Of a DNA stretch of 64,000 bases, positions 43,467-52,966 are shown in pieces (position 1 is the stretch's first letter; every line of letters starts with the position of its first letter). Both the position numbers and the translations under genes were made by a program. The notes below the pieces were generated by a model, which saw nothing but the letters and a program-made list of their open reading frames with translations, made no database searches and was not told the DNA's origin. Source of the stretch: JANXVY01 sp040080145 (lineage in GTDB: Bacteria; Pseudomonadota; Alphaproteobacteria; Rhizobiales; Hyphomicrobiaceae); the NCBI GenBank assembly GCA_040080145.1, contig JBEBJA010000067.1, positions 1 to 64,000 of the forward strand. The letters are read 5' to 3'.

Positions 43467-44582
43467 ATGGCCTGGATTTTCGTTCTCGTTGTTGTCGTGT
43501 TCATCCACGAGATGGGCCACTTCCTTGTGGCGCGCTGGTGTAACGTAAACGTCAAGAAATTCTCCATTGGCATCGGACCAGAGCTTGGCGGGTTCACCGA
43601 CAAAAAGGGCACGCGCTGGGTCGTCAGCCTTCTCCCGCTGGGCGGCTACGTTCAGTTCATGGACGACGAGAACGGTGCCAGCATGCCGTCGCGCGACACC
43701 ATATCGAAAATGAACGCCGACGAGCGCAGTGGGTCTTTCCACGCCAAGCCGCTCTGGCAGCGCGCGGCGGTCGTCGCCGCTGGTCCCTTGGCGAACTTCT
43801 TGTCCGCAATTCTCATGTTCGCCGCGACAGCCTACTTCATGGGCACCATGACGGTCCCGGCCGTGATCGAGGTGCTTCCGAACAATCCAGCCGCCGTCGC
43901 AGGCCTGAAATCAGGCGATATCATCAACAAGGTCGCTGGCCGCAAGATTGCCGACTTCGGTGATTTGTCCCGCACCATCGCCCAAGCACCCGGCGAGGAA
44001 CTCGCCTTCGATGTCAACCGCGACGGCCAAGCCCTCACCATCAAAGTGACCCCTGAAAAGCGCACGGTCTCCGACAATTTCGGCGGCCAAGAAACGCGCG
44101 GCATCATCGGCGTGAAACAGAGTGGCGATCTGTCCAAGATCCCGATCGTCTATCCAAGCGTTCTTGGTGCTCTCTCGTCTGGCGTCGAGCAGACGTGGAT
44201 GATTGCAACAACAACCCTGAGTTACTTCTACGACGTCATCCGCAAGCAGGAGTTCCCCGACAAGATCGGTGGCATTGCAACCGTGGTTGACGTCTCCAAC
44301 AAGGTCGCAACTTTTGGTTTCGGCCCGACCATTCAGCTCATCGGTTTGCTGTCGGTCAGCATCGGGCTTCTCAATCTGTTCCCGATTCCGATTCTCGATG
44401 GCGGACACCTGATGTTCTACGCCTACGAAGCCATCCGGGGCCGTCCCCTCAGCGAGTCGTCGCAGGAGTTCGGCTTCCGTATCGGGCTCGCTGTCGTGTC
44501 TATGCTGATGATTCTCGCGCTCTGGAACGACAGGCTGCGGTTCCATGCCTGGTACGTGAACTTCCTCAGCCTTTTCAGCTGA
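43467..44582 (+). CDS. rseP: Site-2 zinc protease RseP
   Basis: A 371-residue membrane protease with FIHEMGHFLVARW near the N-terminus (HExxH), one PDZ domain (about 120-210) and the C-terminal NLFPIPILDGGHL with the third metal ligand. It cleaves anti-sigma factors and remnant signal peptides within the membrane. Its place between dxr and bamA is the conserved proteobacterial order. Confidence 0.95.
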   Translation: MAWIFVLVVVVFIHEMGHFLVARWCNVNVKKFSIGIGPELGGFTDKKGTRWVVSLLPLGGYVQFMDDENGASMPSRDTISKMNADERSGSFHAKPLWQRAAVVAAGPLANFLSAILMFAATAYFMGTMTVPAVIEVLPNNPAAVAGLKSGDIINKVAGRKIADFGDLSRTIAQAPGEELAFDVNRDGQALTIKVTPEKRTVSDNFGGQETRGIIGVKQSGDLSKIPIVYPSVLGALSSGVEQTWMIATTTLSYFYDVIRKQEFPDKIGGIATVVDVSNKVATFGFGPTIQLIGLLSVSIGLLNLFPIPILDGGHLMFYAYEAIRGRPLSESSQEFGFRIGLAVVSMLMILALWNDRLRFHAWYVNFLSLFS

Positions 44583-44888
44583 TTGCCATATGCTGCGGGC
44601 ATGGTGTTGCCGCACCGTGCCGGGTGGCTTTTCACGTTGTGTAACGATGCGTTAATGATCGCCTGAAAAGGGCGCTTTGCCGTCGCTGTCCCGAATGGAA
44701 TATAGGCCGGTGACGTATTCTTGCCACTTCCCCCTTTGTTGCTGAATCGTTAAACGTGAGGTGTTGGAAGTAACGCGTTGTTTGGGGATGGCGGGCTTTA
44801 GCTGCCGTGCGCGTATGTTCCGAACTTGAGGTCTGAGTTTCCTGGGCCTCATGAGGGAAGAGTTTCAATAACGAGGGCGGATCCGCGA
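44583..44888. other. rseP-bamA intergenic leader
   Basis: This 306-bp gap has somewhat lower GC and no plausible gene. It probably contains a separate bamA promoter, but I found no -35/-10 pair or EcfG-type GGAAC-N16-CGTT site good enough to mark. Confidence 0.4.
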
Positions 44889-47252
44889 ATGAATGAGTTA
44901 CGGATCGCATTTTTGCGGATCATTTGCGCCGTAGGCGCAGGGGTTACGCTGGCAACTCCCGCCGTGCTTACGAGCGCGGTCGTTGGAAGCACGTCAGCTG
45001 TTGCTCAGAACGCAGTCGTGCGCGAAATCAAGGTGGCAGGAAATCGACGGGTAGAGCCCGAAACGGTTCGCTCGTACCTCCAATTCTCAGTCGGCGGCGG
45101 CTACGATGCTGGCAAGGTCGACCGATCAATCAAGTCACTGTTCGCGACCGGCCTTTTCTCCGACGTCAAGATCGACCGCGAAGGCGCGACAGTACTTGTG
45201 ACCGTCGTTGAAAACCCGATCATCAATCAGGTTGCCTTTGAAGGTAACAGCGAAGTCGACGCCGCGACGCTCACCGCCGAGGTTCAGTTGAAGCCGCGCG
45301 CCGTGTTCACGCGCGCCAAGGCACAGTCAGACGTTCAGCGCATCCTTGATGTTTATCGCCGTCAGGGCCGTTTTGCCGCGTCGGTTCAGCCCAAGCTGAT
45401 CGAACTCGAGCAGAACCGCGTCAACGTCGTTTATGAAATCACCGAAGGCGGCGCCACGAAGGTTAAGGGCATCAGCTTCGTTGGGAACCGCGCGTTCTCC
45501 GACCAGCAGCTCCGTGACATCGTATCAACGACTCAGACCGGCTGGTTCGACTTCCTCAAGGGAACCAGCGTCTATGATCCTGACCGCGTCAGCCTCGACC
45601 GCGAGTTGCTGCGCCAGTACTATCTGAAGAACGGTTATGCCGACATCAACGTCATCGCCGGCAACGCCGAACTCGCGCCAGATGGCGGCGGCTTCTTCAT
45701 CACCTACACGATCGAAGAAGGCGCGCCCTACAAGTTTGGTGCCGTCACGATCGAAAGCGCGCTGCCCAACGTCCGCACCGCGGCTCTGAACGCTGAAATC
45801 CTCACTGTTTCCGGCGACGTCTATAACGCCTCGCTGATGGACAAGACGGTCGAGAAGCTCACGCTGGGTGTTGCCGAACAGGGCTTTGCCTTCGCTCGCG
45901 TCCGTCCCCGCGCTCAGCCGAATGCCGCTGAACGCACCATCTCGATCACCTATCAGGTCGATGAAGGTCCGCGCGTTTACATTGACCGGATCGACATCGT
46001 CGGTAACGGCCGCACCAAGGACCACGTGATCCGTCGCGAGTTCCGCTTGGTCGAAGGCGATGCCTACAACCCGCTCCTTGTTGATCGTGCCAAGAAGCGC
46101 CTCCAGGGCCTCGGTCTGTTCAAGGCCGTAGAAATCAAGCGCACTCCAGGCTCCGCTGCCGACCGCGTTGCCCTGTCCGTCGAAGTCACCGAGCAGTCCA
46201 CCGGCGAACTCTCCTTCGGCGCCGGCTACTCGACCAGCGAAGGCGTGATCGGCGACGTGTCCATTACCGAGCGTAACCTCCTCGGCAACGGCCAGTTCCT
46301 CCGCCTCAAGGTCGGTGGTTCGCTGGAACGCGCCCAGGTCGACTTGAGCTTTACTGAGCCACGCTTCCTCGATCAGAACCTGTCGGCCGGTTTCGACCTC
46401 TTCTACAAGCAAGTCGACCAGACCTCGTCGTCGGGCTTCAAGAACAAGACCGCCGGTGGCAGCCTCCGCCTTGGCTTCCCGATCAGCGAAAACCTCTGGA
46501 TGCAGACGTCCTACACGCTAGCCCAGAACAGCATCTTCGATGTTAATCCCGCAGCGTCGTTGGCCATTCAGCAAGCCGGACAACGCAACGGAGGCGAATC
46601 GCTCACCTCCAGCATTGGCACCTCACTGACCTACGATGCACGTAACCATCCCAAGAACCCAACTCGCGGTTACTTCTTCCAGGTTGCTAGCGACTTTGCA
46701 GGCGTCGGCGGCGACGTTCAGTATGTCCGCGTGACGGGTGAAGGCCGTGCATACTACCCACTGACGGAAAAGATCACCTTGGTCGGTCGTTTGACGGGTG
46801 GTCATATCGAAGGCTGGGGCAGCGAAGACGTCCTTTTGACCGACTTGTTCTTCCGTGGCGGTGAAACCATTCGCGGCTTCGACAAGTCCGGCTACGGTCC
46901 GCGAGACGTGACCACGGGTGATGCATTGGGTGGTAAGACTTACTGGGCTGCAAACGCCGAAGTTCGTTTCCCCTTCCCGCTTATCCCTGATGAGCTTGGA
47001 ATGAGTGGCGCCGTGTTCGCTGATGCCGGGTCGCTATTTGGCTCGACCGATGAGGTGAAGGTTCTCGCTAAGGCCTGCGGTCCTGGCAAGCTCTGCCTCA
47101 AAGACGAAGCGGCGATCCGTGCTTCCGTCGGTGCCAGCTTGATCTGGAACTCACCGGTTGGTCCGCTCCGCCTCGACTTCGCCCATGCTTTGATGAAGCA
47201 AGACTACGACAAGGATCAGTTCTTCCGCTTCGGCGCATCGACCAAGTTCTAA
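44889..47252 (+). CDS. bamA: Outer-membrane assembly factor BamA
   Basis: A 787-residue Omp85 protein with a signal peptide (about 1-36, ending AVA), five POTRA domains (about 40-440) and a C-terminal beta-barrel containing the conserved IRGFDKSGYGPRD motif (VRGF-like lid segment) and a terminal phenylalanine. It inserts beta-barrel proteins in the outer membrane. The start at 44889 is preferred over 44826 because it gives a normal signal peptide. A terminator follows and no skp gene is present downstream. Confidence 0.97.
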   Translation: MNELRIAFLRIICAVGAGVTLATPAVLTSAVVGSTSAVAQNAVVREIKVAGNRRVEPETVRSYLQFSVGGGYDAGKVDRSIKSLFATGLFSDVKIDREGATVLVTVVENPIINQVAFEGNSEVDAATLTAEVQLKPRAVFTRAKAQSDVQRILDVYRRQGRFAASVQPKLIELEQNRVNVVYEITEGGATKVKGISFVGNRAFSDQQLRDIVSTTQTGWFDFLKGTSVYDPDRVSLDRELLRQYYLKNGYADINVIAGNAELAPDGGGFFITYTIEEGAPYKFGAVTIESALPNVRTAALNAEILTVSGDVYNASLMDKTVEKLTLGVAEQGFAFARVRPRAQPNAAERTISITYQVDEGPRVYIDRIDIVGNGRTKDHVIRREFRLVEGDAYNPLLVDRAKKRLQGLGLFKAVEIKRTPGSAADRVALSVEVTEQSTGELSFGAGYSTSEGVIGDVSITERNLLGNGQFLRLKVGGSLERAQVDLSFTEPRFLDQNLSAGFDLFYKQVDQTSSSGFKNKTAGGSLRLGFPISENLWMQTSYTLAQNSIFDVNPAASLAIQQAGQRNGGESLTSSIGTSLTYDARNHPKNPTRGYFFQVASDFAGVGGDVQYVRVTGEGRAYYPLTEKITLVGRLTGGHIEGWGSEDVLLTDLFFRGGETIRGFDKSGYGPRDVTTGDALGGKTYWAANAEVRFPFPLIPDELGMSGAVFADAGSLFGSTDEVKVLAKACGPGKLCLKDEAAIRASVGASLIWNSPVGPLRLDFAHALMKQDYDKDQFFRFGASTKF

Positions 47253-47271
47253 TCTGTCTTGCTCTAATTCG

Positions 47272-47304
47272 AACCGGCGCTGCATCACCTGCAGCGCCGG
47301 TTTT
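47272..47304 (+). terminator. Terminator after bamA
   Basis: AACCGGCGCTGCA pairs perfectly with TGCAGCGCCGGTT around TCACC, running into TTTTG. It is 20 bp after the bamA stop. Confidence 0.85.
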
Positions 47305-47683
47305 GCTTTGTTCGCCGCTTGCCGTCACCGTGTGGCCTTTGGAGGCGTCATCGTAGCGCGATGCCCTGCATCGACGCCTCCAAACCTCCGCCAAAGGCCT
47401 GAGGCCCTTGGAACCCCGGTTCTTATGGAGCCTGGGTCCAGGGGCGAAGTTCCTTGCTGGGGTGTCCGAGGGGCAGCCACAGCGATCGTGCGAGCGTCTA
47501 TCAGCGAGAACGTGAATCCCAAAGCCCCCCTCAGCCTCGGGCCGCGCTGGCAGACCCTTTGCCGAACCACCAAACCTCTAGGCAATCCGCCTTGAACGGG
47601 CTAACCAACTCCACTGATCCAAACGATAGGTACTGGCGATTCCCACCCCGGCGCGGCAGCGCATCCAGAAAGACTGAGACCCC
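47305..47683. repeat. Repeat-containing gap between bamA and lpxD
   Basis: No gene is seen. TTGGAGGCGTC (47339-47349) is inverted at 47373-47383, and a GGGTCCAGGGG motif near 47426 belongs to the repeat type found at 38890 and 59803. In many proteobacteria skp (ompH) occupies this place; here it is absent. The lpxD promoter should lie in this stretch. Confidence 0.55.
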
Positions 47684-48751
47684 ATGGAGCATCCCGGCTT
47701 CTTTGATCGCGCAGGCCCTTACACCTTGGCGGCTATCGCCAAAGCAACCGGCAGCGAGGTCGCTCCAGGTGCGGACAGCGCGGCTCTCATTTCCGACGTC
47801 CGCCCGCTGACGGAAGCGGGCCCAGATCACGTGACCTTCGTCGATAACCGCAAGTTCCTGGTCCATCTCGCGGCGACCCAGGCCGGGGCTTGCTTCATTC
47901 ACCCCAACTTCGCGTCGCGCCTCCCTGCCACGACGACGGGCTTGGTTGGCAAAGCGCCCTACCGCGCGTTTGCGCTCGCGCTCCAGTTGTTCTATCCGGA
48001 AGCGAAATGGCCGAAAGCTGCAGGCTCTGGAACCAGCCTTATCGACCCCACCGCCACCTTGGAAGAGGGCGCCATCGTCGAACCCGGTGCGATGATCGGT
48101 CCTGAAGTCGTCATCGGCCGTGGCAGCCGCATCGCTGCCGGTGCCGTCGTCGGCTACCGCTGCCACATCGGCCGTGGCACCTACATCGGCCCCAACGCGG
48201 TTGTGATCCATGCCTTGATCGGCGACCGGGTAACGCTCCATTCCGGCTGCACCATTGGCCAGGATGGCTTCGGATTCGCCATGTCGGGTTCAGGCCACGT
48301 CAAGGTCCCTCAGATTGGCCGTGTCATCATCCAAGATGACGTCGAAATCGGCGCAAATACCAGCATTGATCGCGGCGCTCTTAAGGATACGATCATTGGA
48401 GAAGGCACAAAAATTGATAATCTCGTGCAAATCGGGCACAACGTCATTATCGGTCGTCATTGCGTGATCGTCGGTCAGGTCGGATTAGCCGGTTCTTGCG
48501 AGCTGGGCGATTTCGTCGTGATGGGCGGACATTCCGGCGTCGTGGGTCACATGAAGGTCGGAGCGGGCGTGCAAATCGCCGGCTCGTCACACGTCAACGA
48601 AGATATTCCAGCAGGTGCCCGCGTCGGCGGAACACCTGCAGTTCCGTTCCGCGAATGGGCCCGGCAGATTGCCGCTATCAAACGCCTTGGCAAAAAGCCG
48701 GGCAAAGAGAGTGACGCTTCGGGGAACACGGACGGCGGAAGTGAAGACTAA
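47684..48751 (+). CDS. lpxD: UDP-3-O-acylglucosamine N-acyltransferase
   Basis: A 355-residue left-handed beta-helix enzyme with an N-terminal uridine-binding domain (1-110) and hexapeptide repeats (about 115-300), including the catalytic-histidine region TKIDNLVQIGHNVIIG. It performs the third step of lipid A synthesis. fabZ follows after 52 bp. Confidence 0.96.
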   Translation: MEHPGFFDRAGPYTLAAIAKATGSEVAPGADSAALISDVRPLTEAGPDHVTFVDNRKFLVHLAATQAGACFIHPNFASRLPATTTGLVGKAPYRAFALALQLFYPEAKWPKAAGSGTSLIDPTATLEEGAIVEPGAMIGPEVVIGRGSRIAAGAVVGYRCHIGRGTYIGPNAVVIHALIGDRVTLHSGCTIGQDGFGFAMSGSGHVKVPQIGRVIIQDDVEIGANTSIDRGALKDTIIGEGTKIDNLVQIGHNVIIGRHCVIVGQVGLAGSCELGDFVVMGGHSGVVGHMKVGAGVQIAGSSHVNEDIPAGARVGGTPAVPFREWARQIAAIKRLGKKPGKESDASGNTDGGSED

Positions 48752-48803
48752 ACCATTGACGACTAGATCAATAGAGCAGTTTCGACTCGGAGCTTGACGG
48801 GCC

Positions 48804-49313
48804 ATGAACGAACATACACCCCAACCGAAGCCTGCCGTTCTTGGCACGGCGGACATCGGTCGCGTGATGAAACTTCTGCCCCATCGTTACCCGTTTCTGC
48901 TGGTCGATCGCATCTACGACATGCTGGGCGATGAGAGCTGCGTCGGCGTCAAGAACGTCACAATGAACGAGCCCTTTTTCCAGGGCCACTTCCCGCAGTT
49001 CCCCGTTATGCCGGGCGTTCTGATCATCGAGGGCCTCGCCCAGACCGCCGGTGCGCTCTGCGTCCACAGCCTCGGCGAAGACTACAAGGCCGAACTTGTA
49101 TATTTCATGGGAATTGAACGTGCAAAGTTCCGCAAACCTGTGGTGCCCGGCGACCAATTGCACTATCACGTGAAGAAGATCCGCAACCGTGGCCGCGTTT
49201 GGAAGTTCTTTGGTGAAGCCAAGGTCAACGGTCAGGTCGTAACAGAAGCTGAAGTCAGCGCCATGCTCGCCGATACGGCCGATGCACGCGCTTTTGCGAG
49301 CAAGCATGGCTGA
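48804..49313 (+). CDS. fabZ: 3-hydroxyacyl-ACP dehydratase FabZ
   Basis: A 169-residue hot-dog enzyme with HRYPFLLVDRIYD (catalytic His) and FFQGHFPQFPVMPGVLIIEG (catalytic Glu region). It dehydrates hydroxyacyl-ACP in fatty-acid elongation, competing with LpxA for the same substrates, which explains its place in the lpx operon. Its last codons overlap lpxA by 8 bp. Confidence 0.97.
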   Translation: MNEHTPQPKPAVLGTADIGRVMKLLPHRYPFLLVDRIYDMLGDESCVGVKNVTMNEPFFQGHFPQFPVMPGVLIIEGLAQTAGALCVHSLGEDYKAELVYFMGIERAKFRKPVVPGDQLHYHVKKIRNRGRVWKFFGEAKVNGQVVTEAEVSAMLADTADARAFASKHG

Positions 49314-50112
49314 ACCAATCGTCCATCCGTCCGCCTTCGTTTCCACTGGGGCTAAGCTCGGCGCGGACGTTAAGATAGGACCGTTCTGCACCGTTGGCGA
49401 ACACGTCGAACTTGGCGCGGGCGTCGAGCTTGTAAGCCATGTTGCGGTCGCTGGCCGCACCGTGATCGGCGAGCGCACCCAGATCTTTCCGTTTGCCTCC
49501 ATCGGCCACGAACCGCAGGATCTCAAATACCACGGCGAACCCTCGACGCTTACCATTGGTTCGGGTTGCAAGTTGCGCGAGGGCGTGACGATCAATCCCG
49601 GCACCGAAGGCGGCGGCATGTCGACTACCATCGGCAACAATTGCGCGTTCCTGGCAAATTCCCACGTCGGCCATGACTGCCACGTCGGCAACAACGTCAT
49701 ATTCTCCAATAACGCGCTGCTCGCAGGTCATTGCACGGTCGGTGACTTCGTTATCGTCGGCGGCGGCGCAGCGGTCATCCAGTTCGCCCGCGTCGGCGCG
49801 CATTCGTTCGTCGGCGGCATGTCCGGCCTCGAAAACGACCTGATCCCGTACGGCATGGCGCTCGGCAACCGCGCCCATCTGTCCGGACTCAACATCGTTG
49901 GCTTGAAGCGCCGGGGCTTCTCCAACTCCGACATCCATGACATGCGCCGGGCTTACCGCGCGTTGTTTGCCAACGAAGGCACCTTGCAGGAGCGCACTGA
50001 CGACGTCGCCCAGCAGTTCAAGGGACACGCCATCGTCCAGGAAATCGTCGCCTTCATCCGCGCGCCGAGCAAGAAGTCGCTCTGCACCCCGCCCACCGGG
50101 GCAAACGTCTGA
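49306..50112 (+). CDS. lpxA: UDP-N-acetylglucosamine acyltransferase
   Basis: A 268-residue hexapeptide-repeat acyltransferase. The LpxA hallmarks are FASIGHEPQDLKYHGE, the NSHVGHDCHVGNNV catalytic-His block and the C-terminal helical domain after GLKRRGFS. It starts lipid A synthesis. The ATG at 49306 overlaps the fabZ stop (ATGGCTGA); an ATG at 49282 lies further inside fabZ and is less likely. Confidence 0.97.
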   Translation: MAEPIVHPSAFVSTGAKLGADVKIGPFCTVGEHVELGAGVELVSHVAVAGRTVIGERTQIFPFASIGHEPQDLKYHGEPSTLTIGSGCKLREGVTINPGTEGGGMSTTIGNNCAFLANSHVGHDCHVGNNVIFSNNALLAGHCTVGDFVIVGGGAAVIQFARVGAHSFVGGMSGLENDLIPYGMALGNRAHLSGLNIVGLKRRGFSNSDIHDMRRAYRALFANEGTLQERTDDVAQQFKGHAIVQEIVAFIRAPSKKSLCTPPTGANV

Positions 50113-50152
50113 TTTCAGGCGTTGAGCGCATTTCTCCCGCTAGGGCTCTTCC

Positions 50153-51460
50153 GTGACCTCGTCGACAGCCAAACCCATTGGCATTCTGGCCGGCAACGGC
50201 AGTCTGCCCGGCGAGATCGCCCGCGCCGTTACCGCAGGCGGCGGCAGCGTCCAGATCGTGGCCATCAACAGCGAAGTGGATGACGATCTGTCCGCCTTCC
50301 CCATCGTCCACTTGGGGCTGGGCAAAATCGGCGCGATTCTGAAAGCCTTCCGCTCAGCAGGCGTTGAAGAACTCGTCATCGTCGGCGGCGTGATGCGGCC
50401 GGACCTGACCAAGCTCCGTCCCGACTGGGGCCTGTTTGCCAATCTGCCTCAAGTGGTCCGTCTCGTCTTTTCCGGCGGCGATGACGGCGTGCTGCGTGTC
50501 GTCGTCCGCTTCTTCGAAGCCAAGGGCTTCACGGTGGTCAGCCCCGCCGACCTTGTCCCCTCTCTGGCCGTCCGCGCCGGCAGCTTGACCTCCACAGCGC
50601 CCACCCCTGGCGACATCGCCGACATTTTGCTGGGCTCGTCCGTGGTCAAAGCGCTCGGCGCCTACGACATTGGCCAGGCCGTGATCGTCTCTGACGGCAA
50701 GTTGCTTGCCATTGAAGCCGCTGAAGGCACCGACCGCATGCTCGCCCGAGTCGCCGGGTCAAAGCATGCCCGCGGATCCGTGAAGCCGCACGGCGTCCTT
50801 GTCAAACGGCCCAAGCCCGGCCAGGAAATGCGCATTGATTTGCCAGCCATCGGACCCGCCACCGTCACCCGTGTTTCGCAAGCGGGCCTAGCTGGAATTG
50901 CCGTTCTGGCCGGACAAGCCCTTGCCGCCCAACGCCACCAGTTGCTCGTGAATGCGCGCGCTGCCAACGTGTTCGTCTACGGCTTTACCGAAGGCGACGA
51001 ACCACCCCGGAAGCGTGCCGCGACCAGCAGCATCAAGCCGCAGGCCGAAGCGCTCGGGAAAGTCCGTCCCAACGCCGCGCAACTATCCGACGTGCGCCTC
51101 GGCGCTGCCGCCCTCGCAAGCCTGGCCGCGCTGGCAAGCAGTGGAGCCTGCGTCGTCAGCCGGGGTCATATTCTCGGCCTTGAACCCTCCTGTGATTTCG
51201 GCGATCTGTTCCAGCGCACCATGCGCCTCCAGCAATGGGGCATTGCGCGTCTGCGCCGCCGCGCGAGCGTCGCAGTTTTGGGCGAAAATGTTCCCATCAA
51301 TGACGTCACCATCGCCAATGCAAGTGAAGCCAATCTAGCGGGCATGGCGGTTTGTGGTGGGCAATCCGTGCCGGCCGGTGTGATCCGCGCTGCTGACGCC
51401 GCTGGCCTGTTCCTCGTTCGAATGATGCCTGCCCCTCTGTCAACCGAGCATCCATCATGA
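50153..51460 (+). CDS. lpxI: UDP-2,3-diacylglucosamine pyrophosphatase LpxI with extra C-terminal repeat
   Basis: A 435-residue LpxI (DUF1009), longer than the usual about 280 residues. Residues 1-160 are the N-terminal domain (IGILAGNGSLPGEIARA). Residues 165-279 form a complete C-terminal domain with the IDLPAIGP motif and AGLAGIAVLAG. Residues 313-424 look like a second, diverged copy: VVSRGHILGLEP matches VIVSDGKLLAIEA, and NLAGMAVCGGQ...IRAADAAGLFLV matches the first repeat's end. The enzyme makes lipid X. The start is GTG; the stop overlaps lpxB (ATGA). Confidence 0.9.
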   Translation: MTSSTAKPIGILAGNGSLPGEIARAVTAGGGSVQIVAINSEVDDDLSAFPIVHLGLGKIGAILKAFRSAGVEELVIVGGVMRPDLTKLRPDWGLFANLPQVVRLVFSGGDDGVLRVVVRFFEAKGFTVVSPADLVPSLAVRAGSLTSTAPTPGDIADILLGSSVVKALGAYDIGQAVIVSDGKLLAIEAAEGTDRMLARVAGSKHARGSVKPHGVLVKRPKPGQEMRIDLPAIGPATVTRVSQAGLAGIAVLAGQALAAQRHQLLVNARAANVFVYGFTEGDEPPRKRAATSSIKPQAEALGKVRPNAAQLSDVRLGAAALASLAALASSGACVVSRGHILGLEPSCDFGDLFQRTMRLQQWGIARLRRRASVAVLGENVPINDVTIANASEANLAGMAVCGGQSVPAGVIRAADAAGLFLVRMMPAPLSTEHPS

Positions 51461-52707
51461 CCGCCCCGATCGCAGCAGCGAATGATCCATCCGCCGCCCC
51501 CCATATCGTCATCGCCAGTGCGCGCGCCTACACCATCTTCATCGTTGCGGGCGAACATTCGGGCGATGCATTGGGTGCCAAGCTCATGGCCGCCCTCAAT
51601 GCGCAGCTTCCCGGCCGTGTCCGCTATCTCGGCGTCGGCGGTGCTCAGATGGAGCGGCAAGGCCTGATTTCCCAGTTCCCGTTGGCCGATGTCGCTGTCA
51701 TGGGCCCGTTTGCGATTCTGAAGCGCCTGCCCAAGCTCGTCTCGCGCGTCTACCAGACCGTCAACGCGGCCATCTCCGCCCAGCCGGACGTTGTCGTCAT
51801 CATTGATTCCCCCGAATTCACCCATCCGATAGCCAAGCGCATTCGCCGCCGCCTCCCCGGCATCCCCATCGTCAACTATGTCTCGCCCACAATCTGGGCT
51901 TGGCGTCCTGGTCGCGCCCGCAAAATGGTGGCCTACGTCGATCACGTCTTGGCCCTGTTGCCGTTCGAACCGGCCGCCCACAAGGACCTTGGCGGCCCGC
52001 CCTGCACCTACGTCGGTCATCCCCTGGTCGAACGGCTGCCTTGGCTCGCGACCCTTGACCCCGCGCCTTTCCTCACCACGCTTGGCCTCGACCCTTCGCG
52101 TCCGATCCTGCTCGTGCTGCCTGGCAGCCGCCGCAGCGAAGTCGAACGCCTCCTCGCAGACTTTGGCCAGGCGGTTGCCCTCGTTGTCCAGCGTCGGCCC
52201 GGCATTCAGGTCATCATCCCCGCGATGCCGAATGTCCGCTCCCTGATCGAGGAAAAGGTCGCCGCCTGGCCCAAGGACGCGGGCAAACCCATCATCTTCG
52301 AGGGCGACGACGAAACCGCCAAGTTCTCCGCTTTCAAAGCCGCCACCGCAGCCCTTGCCGCCTCCGGCACCGTGACGCTCGAACTTGCGTTGACCGCAAC
52401 ACCGATGGTCGTCGCTTACAAGGTCGATGCCGTGATCTCGACCTTCCGCCACATCATCAAAGCCAAGACTTGCGTCCTTCCCAACCTCATCACCAATGAA
52501 CGCGCGGTTCCAGAATTTCTCCAGGAAGACTGCACCCCGGAAAAGCTGGCTGCCGCTCTCGACACCGCCATGTGCGCCTCGCCCGAGCGGACAGCCCAAC
52601 GCGCTGAGTTGGCTCGCGTCCCTGATGTGCTCGCACTGAAATCCGGTTCCCCGAGTGAGGCAGCCGCCAAGGTTGTCCTCGACGTTCTGGCACGCACAAA
52701 AAATTAA
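51457..52707 (+). CDS. lpxB: Lipid A disaccharide synthase
   Basis: A 416-residue GT19 glycosyltransferase: FIVAGEHSGDALGAKLM, LIDSPEF-type segment (IIDSPEFTHPIAKR), YVSPTIWAWRPGRARK and the C-terminal ASGTVTLELAL block. It joins lipid X to UDP-diacylglucosamine. The ATG overlaps the lpxI stop. About 25 N-terminal residues precede the usual start. Confidence 0.97.
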   Translation: MTAPIAAANDPSAAPHIVIASARAYTIFIVAGEHSGDALGAKLMAALNAQLPGRVRYLGVGGAQMERQGLISQFPLADVAVMGPFAILKRLPKLVSRVYQTVNAAISAQPDVVVIIDSPEFTHPIAKRIRRRLPGIPIVNYVSPTIWAWRPGRARKMVAYVDHVLALLPFEPAAHKDLGGPPCTYVGHPLVERLPWLATLDPAPFLTTLGLDPSRPILLVLPGSRRSEVERLLADFGQAVALVVQRRPGIQVIIPAMPNVRSLIEEKVAAWPKDAGKPIIFEGDDETAKFSAFKAATAALAASGTVTLELALTATPMVVAYKVDAVISTFRHIIKAKTCVLPNLITNERAVPEFLQEDCTPEKLAAALDTAMCASPERTAQRAELARVPDVLALKSGSPSEAAAKVVLDVLARTKN

Positions 52708-52912
52708 TGTTTGTGCCTATTTTCCCCCAATGCCGTGTTGCGACCATTATTCCATCGTGATCGGATCACAATCCATTCTTACCGCTAGGTCATACACCAA
52801 GACAAAAGGTTCCACGGCGGTCGGTGCCATCGCAGAGCGTCCCAAACGGTGAGTTTGGGCTCCTGTCAACCGATCGATAAGTGGGGTCAGGGGCAACACA
52901 TCTCACACGGTC

Positions 52913-52928
52913 TTAACGACCCGTTAAC
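52913..52928 (+). promoter_or_regulatory. CtrA-binding box upstream of the LysM/M23 gene
   Basis: TTAACGACCCGTTAAC matches the CtrA consensus TTAA-N7-TTAAC exactly, 38 bp before the start codon. Two further TTAA half-sites lie at 52932-52935 and 52939-52942. CtrA is the alphaproteobacterial cell-cycle master regulator. Confidence 0.7.
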
Positions 52929-52966
52929 TCGTTAAGGGTTAATCAAAGTGGGAGTAGAGGTGCGTG

